Assembly (NCBI GenBank): GCA_910575615.1
Contig: CAJTEX010000004.1
Location: forward strand, 1 to 64,000
Origin: Bacteroidales bacterium
GTDB lineage: Bacteria > Bacteroidota > Bacteroidia > Bacteroidales > Muribaculaceae
Length of the DNA stretch: 64,000 nt
Reading direction: 5' to 3'
Shown here: positions 17,908 through 25,536 of the stretch, piece after piece
Numbering within the stretch: the stretch's first letter is position 1
Layout: each line of letters begins with the position of its first letter
Program-made: the position numbers and the translations under genes
Notes under the pieces: model-generated
Told to the model about the DNA's origin: nothing
Databases searched by the model: none
The model's input: the letters and a program-made list of their open reading frames with translations, nothing else

Positions 17908-17994
17908 GCCATAATCGGCAAGTCGGCCGTTAAACAATTGCGGGATAAGATTGCATCATTCCCGATTCGCGAAGAATGCATATATACATAACAA

Positions 17995-18019
17995 AAGAGC
18001 CGGACTAATGCCCGGCCCA
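17995..18019 (-). terminator. Terminator after the outer-membrane protein operon
   Basis: On the minus strand a GGGCCGGGC / AGTCCGGCTC hairpin is followed by TTTTGTTA, 27 nt past the stop codon at 18046. It ends the sigma-factor operon before the permease promoter. Confidence 0.75.
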
Positions 18020-18045
18020 ATTATGATGGATATGGTGTATGAATG

Positions 18046-19112
18046 TCAGAACGAAAGCGTTATGCCGGTCGAGAACGCCCCGAAGTCCATTGCTGTTGAG
18101 TTCTTCAGCACATCCATAGGGGAATAACGGGCATACAGGCCGATGCCATTGTAATGCACCGACAGCAACGCGTCGACAGTCACCGGAGCCTGGGCTATAC
18201 CTGAGCTTTTTATGGAGTAAGACTCGTCACCGACTTTATACTGGGTTTTGATGTTTGCTGAAGTGTTGAAATTGACCACCGGGCCAAATGTCACTCCCCA
18301 TCGGTCTTTCGGCCCGAATGAGAGGGTGCATAACACCGGAACTTCAAGGCTGAACACATTGATGCGCGAGCGTCGGTCGGTCATATAGTCAGCATACGGT
18401 TCGAGAGAGATGCGTCCATCCGGATTCTTGTGAAAATACCGGTTGCCTTTCGTCACGAAATTACGTCCTTCCACGCCCAGACCTGTCGCAACCGCGAGTG
18501 AACGGTAACGCATCTCCACACCCATTACCATCAGCCATGACGCCTCTATGCTTCGCCCCATTGACGCGTCGAATGAAGGTGACGCGCAGGTCGGGGTCAC
18601 CCAGCCCAAGGAGAGTCCGCGTGTCACGATCTGCCACTTGACCGCGTTTCTGTCAGAAAGGCTTATTGCGAAATCGCTCCATTTTTCCCGATATATGATT
18701 TCTGTGAGCGGTTTTCCGGGTCGGCAAATGAGAAATTGTAGCTTTGCGGAGTCCCCTCGGCATCTTGATATGACACTTTCACGTTGTTGGCCGTCTCCAC
18801 CACAAGCACGTCACTTATGTTGCCGCATTTGATTATGAAATGGGAAAATGCGGTCGTATTCTTCCTGGCTTGTGTGTCATAATAGAAATTATCCTCCGTG
18901 TCGTTGAGACCCTTGACTGTGATTTGTGTGAATGACCCGTCAGAATGGATGTCAATGTCTGACGCCTTTGACACATTGAGCAACGTGTCGACAGGCATGC
19001 TCGACACCTCCGGTATCGAATCACAGGTTGACTCCGTAATGCCTGGATTGGCAACTGACAAGAGGGAGCAGGTGAGGGCAGCGGAGAGACAGACAAATAT
19101 TTTACGTAACAT
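18046..19112 (-). pseudogene. Outer-membrane beta-barrel protein gene split by a frameshift
   Basis: The N-terminal part (19112-18663, 149 residues) begins with a signal peptide, MLRKIFVCLSAALTCSLLS, then a beta-rich domain, and stops after IGKNGAISQ. A second frame continues as WSDFAISLSDRNAVKWQIVT and then about 195 residues of porin-like beta strands ending in STGITLSF, a typical barrel C-terminus with final Phe. Adding one base to the T5 run at 18682-18686 (A5 in the mRNA) joins them as GKKWSDFAIS, giving one 355-residue protein. It could be a true pseudogene, a phase-variable tract or an assembly error. It is the last gene of the sigma-factor operon. Confidence 0.75.
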
Positions 19113-19143
19113 AGGATATTTAGGTGTTATGTGTGATGAATGA

Positions 19144-19608
19144 TTATTTTGACAGTTTTTTCACAAACGATTCGGCCTGAGCCTTCGACAATACCCCGTC
19201 GAAGTATATCACCATTACCGTGGGGCTGGCAGGTTTGGCGTTGTATATGTAATAAAGATAACGGTTGTGCTTGCGACCATCGACAGTGACAGGCTTGAGC
19301 ATGAAGAACGCATACTGCAGTTTCCCATCCTTGTATCGGACATTGCGGCCTATGGCCTGAGCGCCGTCGGCAAGCACCAATGGCTGGATTATCGGGGCGT
19401 ATGTCTTCGCCTCGCCTTTGAATGTCGCAAGGTTTGACAGATAGTTCGCACGCAGAAAACGCTGTTCGCCACTCATAATGGTTTCTGTGACAGATGGGTC
19501 GCTCACATATTTTCCTCCGAAAATCTGGTTTATCTGTAACCCGCTCTGGGCTGCCGCCGCCAAAGTGGCGACAATCATCGTCAGGGTCATCAATATGATA
19601 CGTCTCAT
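19144..19608 (-). CDS. Small exported protein of the sigma-factor operon (DUF6108-like)
   Basis: 154 residues. MRRIILMTLTMIVATLAAAA is a signal peptide, and the mature part starts around QSGLQINQIFGGKYV. It resembles the DUF6108 proteins often found beside ECF sigma factors in Bacteroides, but this match is from memory and not certain. No catalytic motif is seen. It lies between the anti-sigma gene (24 nt) and the barrel gene (31 nt), so it probably works in the same envelope response. Confidence 0.6.
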   Translation of the reverse strand: MRRIILMTLTMIVATLAAAAQSGLQINQIFGGKYVSDPSVTETIMSGEQRFLRANYLSNLATFKGEAKTYAPIIQPLVLADGAQAIGRNVRYKDGKLQYAFFMLKPVTVDGRKHNRYLYYIYNAKPASPTVMVIYFDGVLSKAQAESFVKKLSK

Positions 19609-19631
19609 AATGGATATTGAATGTTGGGTTG

Positions 19632-20138
19632 TTAGTTCTCTGTCAGCAGTGGCTGTGACTCGTATATGTCTATCACAGGTATGGCTTCCTCAATCTCGTC
19701 ACGCACGGCCTGGCGAATCTCCAAGGCGCAGTCTCCGAATTCGCGCATGTCAGACTGGAGCTGGCGTATGACCGCGTCCTCGTCTGTGACCCTCTTGCCG
19801 TCGATATAAGCGATGCATGTGGAGTCGACAGAATGCAATCCAGAAGGCAGCATGAAGTGTGTCGCCAAGGATACCGCCACAGCCACCGCCGCGGCGACTC
19901 CGGTAACAGCGACCCAAGATATGCGGGCATTATGTTTCCGGCTTCCGGCTTTTGCAATGTGTCGCAACCCCATGACGGCTTTGGCCTCGTCAATTGCCGG
20001 GTGGGAATAACACGTGGTCGCCACCATAATTCTCAAACACGCCTCCTCCGCGTCTGTCAGCGAGCAATCGAAATACTTTTTGATTAGTGTCAGCAATTGT
20101 GGCAGCGGGATGTCATTGGTTTTCATATCTTCAATCAT
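19632..20138 (-). CDS. Probable membrane anti-sigma factor
   Basis: 168 residues with one transmembrane helix at about 73-92 (WVAVTGVAAAVAVAVSLATH). The N-terminal cytoplasmic part (about 1-70) is helical and includes LTLIKKYFDCSLTDAEEACL. The C-terminal part is periplasmic. The gene overlaps the end of the ECF sigma gene by 8 nt, so the two are made together, and position and topology fit an anti-sigma factor. There is no zinc-finger HxxxCxxC and no FecR domain, so the assignment rests on context. Confidence 0.65.
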   Translation of the reverse strand: MIEDMKTNDIPLPQLLTLIKKYFDCSLTDAEEACLRIMVATTCYSHPAIDEAKAVMGLRHIAKAGSRKHNARISWVAVTGVAAAVAVAVSLATHFMLPSGLHSVDSTCIAYIDGKRVTDEDAVIRQLQSDMREFGDCALEIRQAVRDEIEEAIPVIDIYESQPLLTEN

Positions 20139-20637
20139 GGTTGGTTTTGCGGTAAAGTTCTCGTATTGCTTTCCTGGCGCGGCTGAGGGTCATTCTCACA
20201 TTCTCCTGGGTCATACCGAGGCCTTGCGCGATTTCGGGATATGTGGCCCCTTCGATATCATGCAGCCTGAATACCGTGTATTGTGTCTCATTCAGCGCCC
20301 GACGGCTCAATCTCACCACGGTTGCGTAGGTCTCTTCCTTCTCTCTGGCTGTCAGCGATTCATCCTCATCGGATGGCTGCTCGTGGATGTCGTCCATAGC
20401 CACTCTCGGATGGACGTGGGTTGACCGGAACAAGTCTATGGCGGAATTTCTGACGGCCGTGTAGCTCAGCTTTATGGCTTCCGACTCATCGCCGATATCG
20501 GGATGTCTCGACCAAAGGCGGCAGAAAGCATCATGAAGGACATCCTCCGCGCTGTCAGGGCCGGCAATTCCCGCGGCGACACCGTGGAGCCTGGCTCTGA
20601 AACGCATAAATGTGGATGTGAGGACGTCGGTTTTCAT
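20131..20637 (-). CDS. ECF-type RNA polymerase sigma factor
   Basis: 168 residues. Region 2 is visible at about 28-60 (SAEDVLHDAFCRLWSRHPDI, then YTAVRNSAIDLFR). Region 4 lies at about 110-160, with YTVFRLHDIEGATYPEIAQG followed by MTQENVRMTLSRARKAI, the helix-turn-helix that reads the -35 element. It heads an operon with a putative anti-sigma factor, a small exported protein and an outer-membrane barrel. It therefore probably controls an envelope function and its own operon. Target promoters are unknown. Confidence 0.93.
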   Translation of the reverse strand: MKTDVLTSTFMRFRARLHGVAAGIAGPDSAEDVLHDAFCRLWSRHPDIGDESEAIKLSYTAVRNSAIDLFRSTHVHPRVAMDDIHEQPSDEDESLTAREKEETYATVVRLSRRALNETQYTVFRLHDIEGATYPEIAQGLGMTQENVRMTLSRARKAIRELYRKTNHD

Positions 20638-20736
20638 TTCATATGTATAACGAGGGATGCGGAGGAGTGTAACAGCGGCAGTGTGTTTTTTTCTAAAAAA
20701 GTGTGTCGTTCTGGTGTCTGTGCTTCGTGGAGTCTG

Positions 20737-21297
20737 TCAGACCTGGGTGATTGGCCGGCGGTCATTCTCTCCCTGGCGCAAATACTGGGATGGGGTAAGG
20801 CCTGTCACCTCCTTGAACTGGCGGGAAAGATGCGACACCGAGGAATATCCGGCAAGGTCTGCAATCTCGCTGATGCTCATCTGGTTGTAACTCATCAATT
20901 CCTTCACGAGCTCTATTTTCTGTGCGATGAAATACTTCTCTATCGTACGGCCCTCTTGCGCCGAGAATATCCTGCTTGCCGTGTCATAGGTTATGTCCAG
21001 ATGTTTTTCAAGGCAGGCAGAGAGGTTGAGCGGACAGTCGCGCTCGATACGCACATGCCGTATGATTGTCTTCTTGATATTTTCCACAATCATCGCGTTA
21101 CGGTCTGATATCCTCTCGAATCCGTCAGCCTCCAGCTCCCTGTCGAGGTCTTCAAGGGATATCCCTGCCAACTCTTCGTCAGGAATCCTGACTGTGCCGA
21201 GCATTATCTCCGCATTATGTATGCCGAGCTTTTCAAGTATGGCCTCCACCGCCCGTATGCAATGGCGGCAGACCATGTTCTTTATCATTATGTCCAT
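20737..21297 (-). CDS. AraC-family regulator with an HMA-like N-terminus
   Basis: 186 residues. Residues about 1-65 (MDIMIKNMVCRHCIRAVEAI) look like a heavy-metal-associated fold with Cys10 and Cys13 in a C-x-x-C pair, and then a ferredoxin-like beta-alpha-beta pattern. Residues about 85-180 contain an AraC helix-turn-helix region: MSISEIADLAGYSSVSHLSR, then FKEVTGLTPSQYLRQ. The design suggests a metal- or redox-responsive transcription factor, which is inference. It lies 100 bp upstream of the sigma gene and about 3 kb from an HMA-bearing metal permease, a possible target. Confidence 0.8.
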   Translation of the reverse strand: MDIMIKNMVCRHCIRAVEAILEKLGIHNAEIMLGTVRIPDEELAGISLEDLDRELEADGFERISDRNAMIVENIKKTIIRHVRIERDCPLNLSACLEKHLDITYDTASRIFSAQEGRTIEKYFIAQKIELVKELMSYNQMSISEIADLAGYSSVSHLSRQFKEVTGLTPSQYLRQGENDRRPITQV

Positions 21298-21315
21298 CAG
21301 TTGTCACAAAATTTT

Positions 21316-21347
21316 AAGAGCGGCCCCCGGATCAGGAGACCGCTCTT
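21316..21347 (-). terminator. Hairpin between the TPR and AraC genes
   Basis: Stem AAGAGCGG (21316-21323) pairs with CCGCTCTT (21340-21347). On the minus strand it is followed by AAAATTTT. It lies between the TPR protein stop at 21404 and the AraC start at 21297, and is a likely terminator of the gyrA-TPR transcript. Confidence 0.6.
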
Positions 21348-21403
21348 TGTATTATGAATTGGCGGAAATCCCCGTCAATGATTGTTCATGAATGAATGCC
21401 AAA

Positions 21404-22615
21404 TCACATCGCTCTCACACGTTCCAGATTGGCTTCGTCTCCGACCTTGTAATAGATGGAACGGAGAAGGGTCAGGCAGTCGGTGAGATTCTCATTGATC
21501 TGGTAAGCTTTCTCAAGGTAGCCTGCGGCCTCACGGTAGAGGGGGAAAGTGCGCTCCTGGCAGAATTTGTCATAATCGGCCTGTGACACATTGGCACCTT
21601 CGTTCTGGTCGATGGCATCGGCCTCCTGGCAAAGCTTGTAGGCATACTGGAAGAGCGCGTTGGAGTTGTTCTCGTCAAGTTCGATAGCCTTCTTGTAAAG
21701 GGCCTTGGCCTCATCAGTCTTGCCCTGCTGGTCAAGGATGATGCCCTTGAGGAAGTAGACCTGGCCATTGTTGGGATCCTTGGCGATGTAGGGGTCAAGG
21801 AGTTCCGAAGCCTTGTCATATTCCTTTTTGTCGAGGTAATTGTTGATGATGGTTCCGAGGTAGCTGTTCTCGGGATAAACCTCGTAGGCGGCCTGGGCGA
21901 TTTCGGCAGCCTTGGCAAGGTCTTTCATCTGGGTGGCGGAGGTGATGGCGTAGTCATATGCCTCCTTCTTGTCATAGCCGAGCTTGATGGCTTCAAGGAA
22001 GCTGTTGAGCGCGGGGGCAGGGTCGTTGGCCAGAGAGTAGGCGCAACCGGTGTAGAACTCATACATGCCGACGATGGTGTCGGGTTGCGCCTTCAGGCCG
22101 GCCTTGGCAAAACGCTCATCCTTGGGGAGGTTGATGAACAGAGTCCACGCCTGAGCTGCCTTTGGATAATCGCGGGCATCGTTGTAGAACCACTGTCCGG
22201 CGTCTGCCGTGAGGGGATAATTGTTGACAATCAGTTTGATGATGTCTTTGGAATATTTGGTTTTCACCTTGCCTTTGGCATCGACAACCGAGTCAAGGGG
22301 AAGGGCCTTCTGGAGGTAGTCGAATCCATCAAGCACGAACTGTGCGGCCTGGGGGGCATTGAGTTCGCCAGTCACACGCTGCATTGCGGCTGCGTTGTTT
22401 ACAAAGTCGATGGCACCCTTGCCGGCGACATACCAGGTCTGGGCCTGATTGGCAGACTCGGGATTGGTGAATGCCGGGGTCAGTGTCTCGATGGCTTTGG
22501 GATACGAGGTTACATCTCCTTTGAGCTGATGCTCCACATCCTTGACAACCTGCATCTGGGCCGACATGGAACCCACTGCAAGACAGGCAAGACCTAAGAT
22601 GCTGATTTTCTTCAT
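21404..22615 (-). CDS. Exported tetratricopeptide-repeat protein
   Basis: 403 residues. MKKISILGLACLAVGSMSAQ is a signal peptide. The rest is helical, with TPR units most clearly at about residues 220-350 (TDEAKALYKKAIELDENNSN, NALFQYAYKLC). The central part carries residues typical of large Bacteroidota TPR proteins. A scaffold role in the envelope is likely and partners are unknown. It starts 36 nt after the gyrA stop, so it is probably read from the gyrA promoter. Confidence 0.85.
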   Translation of the reverse strand: MKKISILGLACLAVGSMSAQMQVVKDVEHQLKGDVTSYPKAIETLTPAFTNPESANQAQTWYVAGKGAIDFVNNAAAMQRVTGELNAPQAAQFVLDGFDYLQKALPLDSVVDAKGKVKTKYSKDIIKLIVNNYPLTADAGQWFYNDARDYPKAAQAWTLFINLPKDERFAKAGLKAQPDTIVGMYEFYTGCAYSLANDPAPALNSFLEAIKLGYDKKEAYDYAITSATQMKDLAKAAEIAQAAYEVYPENSYLGTIINNYLDKKEYDKASELLDPYIAKDPNNGQVYFLKGIILDQQGKTDEAKALYKKAIELDENNSNALFQYAYKLCQEADAIDQNEGANVSQADYDKFCQERTFPLYREAAGYLEKAYQINENLTDCLTLLRSIYYKVGDEANLERVRAM

Positions 22616-22651
22616 AACGAAAAAGTTTTATGATATGTGTTGTAAGGTAAT

Positions 22652-25246
22652 TTATTCTTCACTGTCGTCTTGGTTAAGAACGTCGTCGGCGTCATCAATG
22701 TTCTCATCATCTGCCTCTTCCTCCTCCGGTTCTTCGAGTGAGTTGTCGGCAGGGGCCTCGAGAACTTCAGGATTCTCTATGGCCTCCACGGCTTCCTCTT
22801 CAGGATCGGTGTCGACACAGCATACTGACGCGATTTCGTCACCACGCTTGTCAAGGTTGATGATGCGGACACCCTGTGTGGCGCGTCCCATCACACGGAT
22901 GTCTGCCAGGCGGATTCTGAGCGTGATTCCCGAACGGTTGATGATCATCAGGTCGTTGTCGTCGGTGACACTCTTTATGGCCACAAGCTTGCCTGTCTTG
23001 TCGGTGACGTTCATTGTCTTGACTCCCTTTCCGCCACGGTTGGTGATGCGGTAGCCGTCAATGTCGGAGCGTTTGCCATAGCCATTCTCAGACACAACCA
23101 TCACTGTGTGGTTGTCATCGGGTGACATGCAAATCATTCCGATTACTTCGTCATCGCCTCCGTCAAGGCGCATACCGCGCACACCTCCGGTGACACGGCC
23201 CATCTGACGCACGGTGGGCTCATTGAAACGGATGGCGCGGCCGTTGCGGTTGGCCATCAGTATCTCACAGTTGCCGTCGGTCAGTTCAACACCGATGAGC
23301 TTGTCGTCGTCACGAAGGATGATGGCTTTCTTGCCCTTGATGTTGATGCGGGCGTATTCGGTAAGGGATGTCTTCTTGATCTGTCCGAGACGGGTTGCGA
23401 ACACAAGGTTGTGTGAAGCCGTGAACTCGGTGTCGTCAAGATTCTTGATCTTGATGAACGCGTTGACAGAGTCGCCGGGCTCGATGTTGAGCAGGTTCTG
23501 TATGGCGCGGCCCTTGGTGTTCTTGGCCCCTTCGGGAAGCTCGTACACCTTCATCTTGTAGACCATACCTTTCTGGGTGAAGAATAGCAGGTTGTTGTGC
23601 ATCGACGCGGGATAGATGTACTCGATGAAGTCTTCCTCGCGGGTGTTTGAACCACGCGAGCCTACGCCGCCACGGTTCTGGGCGCGGAACTCCGAGAGGG
23701 GAGTGCGCTTGATGTAGCCGAGGTGCGAGATCGTGATGATCATCTCATCGTCGGCAAAGAAGTCCTCAGCGTTGAAGTCTCCGGCGGCATATTCGATTCT
23801 GGTGCGACGCTCGTTGCCGAAGCGGTCGCGGATCTCAATCAGCTCATCCTTGATCACGTTGCGGCATACGGAGTCATCGTTCAGGATAAGTTCCAGGCGG
23901 GCAATGAGCTGCTTGATTTCCTCATACTGGGCGTGGAGCTTGTCCTGTTCCAGACCTGTCAGCTGACGCAGACGCATGTCCACGATGGCCTGGGTCTGGG
24001 CCTCGCTAAGCCCGAATCGCTCGCTGAGTGTCTGGCGGGCGGCATCCGGAGACTCGGCGTGGCGGATAATGTTTATCACCTCGTCGATGTTGTCGCATGC
24101 GATAATCAGACCTTCGAGTATATGGGCGCGCTCCTGGGCCTTGCGCAGCTCAAACTGGGTGCGGCGGATGACCACATCATGACGATGGTCGACAAACGCT
24201 CCCACAATTTCCTTGAGGTTGAGCAGGCGGGGACGGCCATTGACCAGTGCGACATTGTTGACCGAGAAAGTCGACTGCATCGGGGTCATCTTGTAGAGCT
24301 TGTTGAGCACCACATTGGCGTTTGCGTCCTGACGCAGCTTGATGACGATGCGCATGCCCTTGTAATCGCTCTCGTCGTTGAGGTCGGCGATGCCTTCGAG
24401 CTTCTTCTCGTTTACAAGTTCGGCTATATATTTAATGAGTTCGGCCTTGTTGACACCGTAAGGGATTTCGTGCACCACGATGACTTCGTGGTCTTTCTCC
24501 TGCTCGATATCGGCGTTGGCGCGGATGACGATGCGGCCACGGCCTGTCTCGTAAGCCTCCTTGACGCCGTTTGTCCCGAAAATCGTGCCACCTGTGGGGA
24601 AGTCAGGAGCCGGAATCACCTTCATCAGGTCAGCGATTGAAATCTCAGGATTGTCGATATAGGCCACGCAGGCGTTGATTGACTCTGTCAGGTTGTGGGT
24701 CGGCATATTTGTCGCCATACCCACGGCGATACCTGAGGCTCCGTTCACCAGGAGGTTGGGAATGCGTGTGGGAAGCACCACCGGCTCCTTGCGGGCGTTG
24801 TCATATGTTGGCTGGAAGTCTACCGTCTCGCTCTCTATGTCGCGGAGCATCTCCTCTCCGATTTTCTGGAGGCGCACCTCGGTGTAACGCATGGCGGCAG
24901 GACCGTCGCCGTCTATCGAGCCGAAGTTGCCGTGTCCGTCAACGAGGCATTCACGCATTGCCCACCACTGGGCCATACGGACAATTGTCCCGTAAATCGA
25001 GGAGTCTCCGTGAGGGTGATACTTACCCATAACCTCTCCGACGGCGTTGGCGGCCTTCTTGTGGGCCTTATCTGAAGTATTGCCCATTACGTTCATACCG
25101 TACAGCACACGACGATGTACGGGTTTGAGTCCATCTCGGACGTCGGGAAGGGCGCGCGAAACGATGACCGACATCGAATAATCGATGTAGGCCGACTTCA
25201 TTTCGTTTTCAATGTTAATCTTGATAATGCGGTCTTCGTCGAGCAT
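22652..25246 (-). CDS. gyrA: DNA gyrase subunit A
   Basis: 864 residues. Gyrase introduces negative supercoils. The breakage-reunion domain has the catalytic Tyr121 (AAMRYTEVRL), and the quinolone region reads HPHGDSSIYGTIVRMAQ at residues 77-93, with Gly at the position of E. coli Asp87. The C-terminal beta-pinwheel carries the GyrA-box form TNRGGKGVKT, which distinguishes it from ParC. The last 30 or so residues are very acidic (EEPEEEEADDENIDDADD). It heads the minus-strand transcript with the TPR gene behind it. Confidence 0.97.
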   Translation of the reverse strand: MLDEDRIIKINIENEMKSAYIDYSMSVIVSRALPDVRDGLKPVHRRVLYGMNVMGNTSDKAHKKAANAVGEVMGKYHPHGDSSIYGTIVRMAQWWAMRECLVDGHGNFGSIDGDGPAAMRYTEVRLQKIGEEMLRDIESETVDFQPTYDNARKEPVVLPTRIPNLLVNGASGIAVGMATNMPTHNLTESINACVAYIDNPEISIADLMKVIPAPDFPTGGTIFGTNGVKEAYETGRGRIVIRANADIEQEKDHEVIVVHEIPYGVNKAELIKYIAELVNEKKLEGIADLNDESDYKGMRIVIKLRQDANANVVLNKLYKMTPMQSTFSVNNVALVNGRPRLLNLKEIVGAFVDHRHDVVIRRTQFELRKAQERAHILEGLIIACDNIDEVINIIRHAESPDAARQTLSERFGLSEAQTQAIVDMRLRQLTGLEQDKLHAQYEEIKQLIARLELILNDDSVCRNVIKDELIEIRDRFGNERRTRIEYAAGDFNAEDFFADDEMIITISHLGYIKRTPLSEFRAQNRGGVGSRGSNTREEDFIEYIYPASMHNNLLFFTQKGMVYKMKVYELPEGAKNTKGRAIQNLLNIEPGDSVNAFIKIKNLDDTEFTASHNLVFATRLGQIKKTSLTEYARINIKGKKAIILRDDDKLIGVELTDGNCEILMANRNGRAIRFNEPTVRQMGRVTGGVRGMRLDGGDDEVIGMICMSPDDNHTVMVVSENGYGKRSDIDGYRITNRGGKGVKTMNVTDKTGKLVAIKSVTDDNDLMIINRSGITLRIRLADIRVMGRATQGVRIINLDKRGDEIASVCCVDTDPEEEAVEAIENPEVLEAPADNSLEEPEEEEADDENIDDADDVLNQDDSEE

Positions 25247-25340
25247 AATATTGTTAAAGCTGTAAGAATTAGCGCTTTGTCCCGGCGTGCGGGAGAAGGG
25301 AGAGGTTTCGGGGGAGGCGCCGCTCCGCCGAAATAACTTA

Positions 25341-25348
25341 CAAAGATA
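25341..25348 (-). promoter_or_regulatory. -7 box for gyrA
   Basis: The minus strand reads TATCTTTG, a TAnnTTTG match, 95 nt upstream of the gyrA ATG at 25246. The leader in between contains a G/C-rich stretch (25284-25330) but no named element. Confidence 0.55.
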
Positions 25349-25371
25349 GGCATTTTCCCCGAAAGAATTGT

Positions 25372-25379
25372 TATATTTG
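25372..25379 (+). promoter_or_regulatory. Possible -7 box for clpC
   Basis: TATATTTG matches TAnnTTTG and is divergent from the gyrA box 23 bp away. It implies a leader of about 150 nt before the clpC ATG at 25537. No CIRCE-type heat-shock operator was seen in this gap. Confidence 0.35.
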
Positions 25380-25536
25380 CATCAGAAATCATTTCCGATA
25401 AGTACGACACGTTTCATTTAAGGATTTTTAAGCCCGAGGGGCGCTATGTGGAATGCAATTTGGCACACTCTTTGCCGTTATATGATACATATCCACGAAA
25501 CCAAAAGAATCCATTTTCATTGAAGAAAGGAGATAA

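Noticed and set aside
23723-24640. Open frame of 305 codons on the plus strand
   Set aside because: Antisense to gyrA, with the hydrophobic/acidic repeats typical of a reverse-complement shadow.
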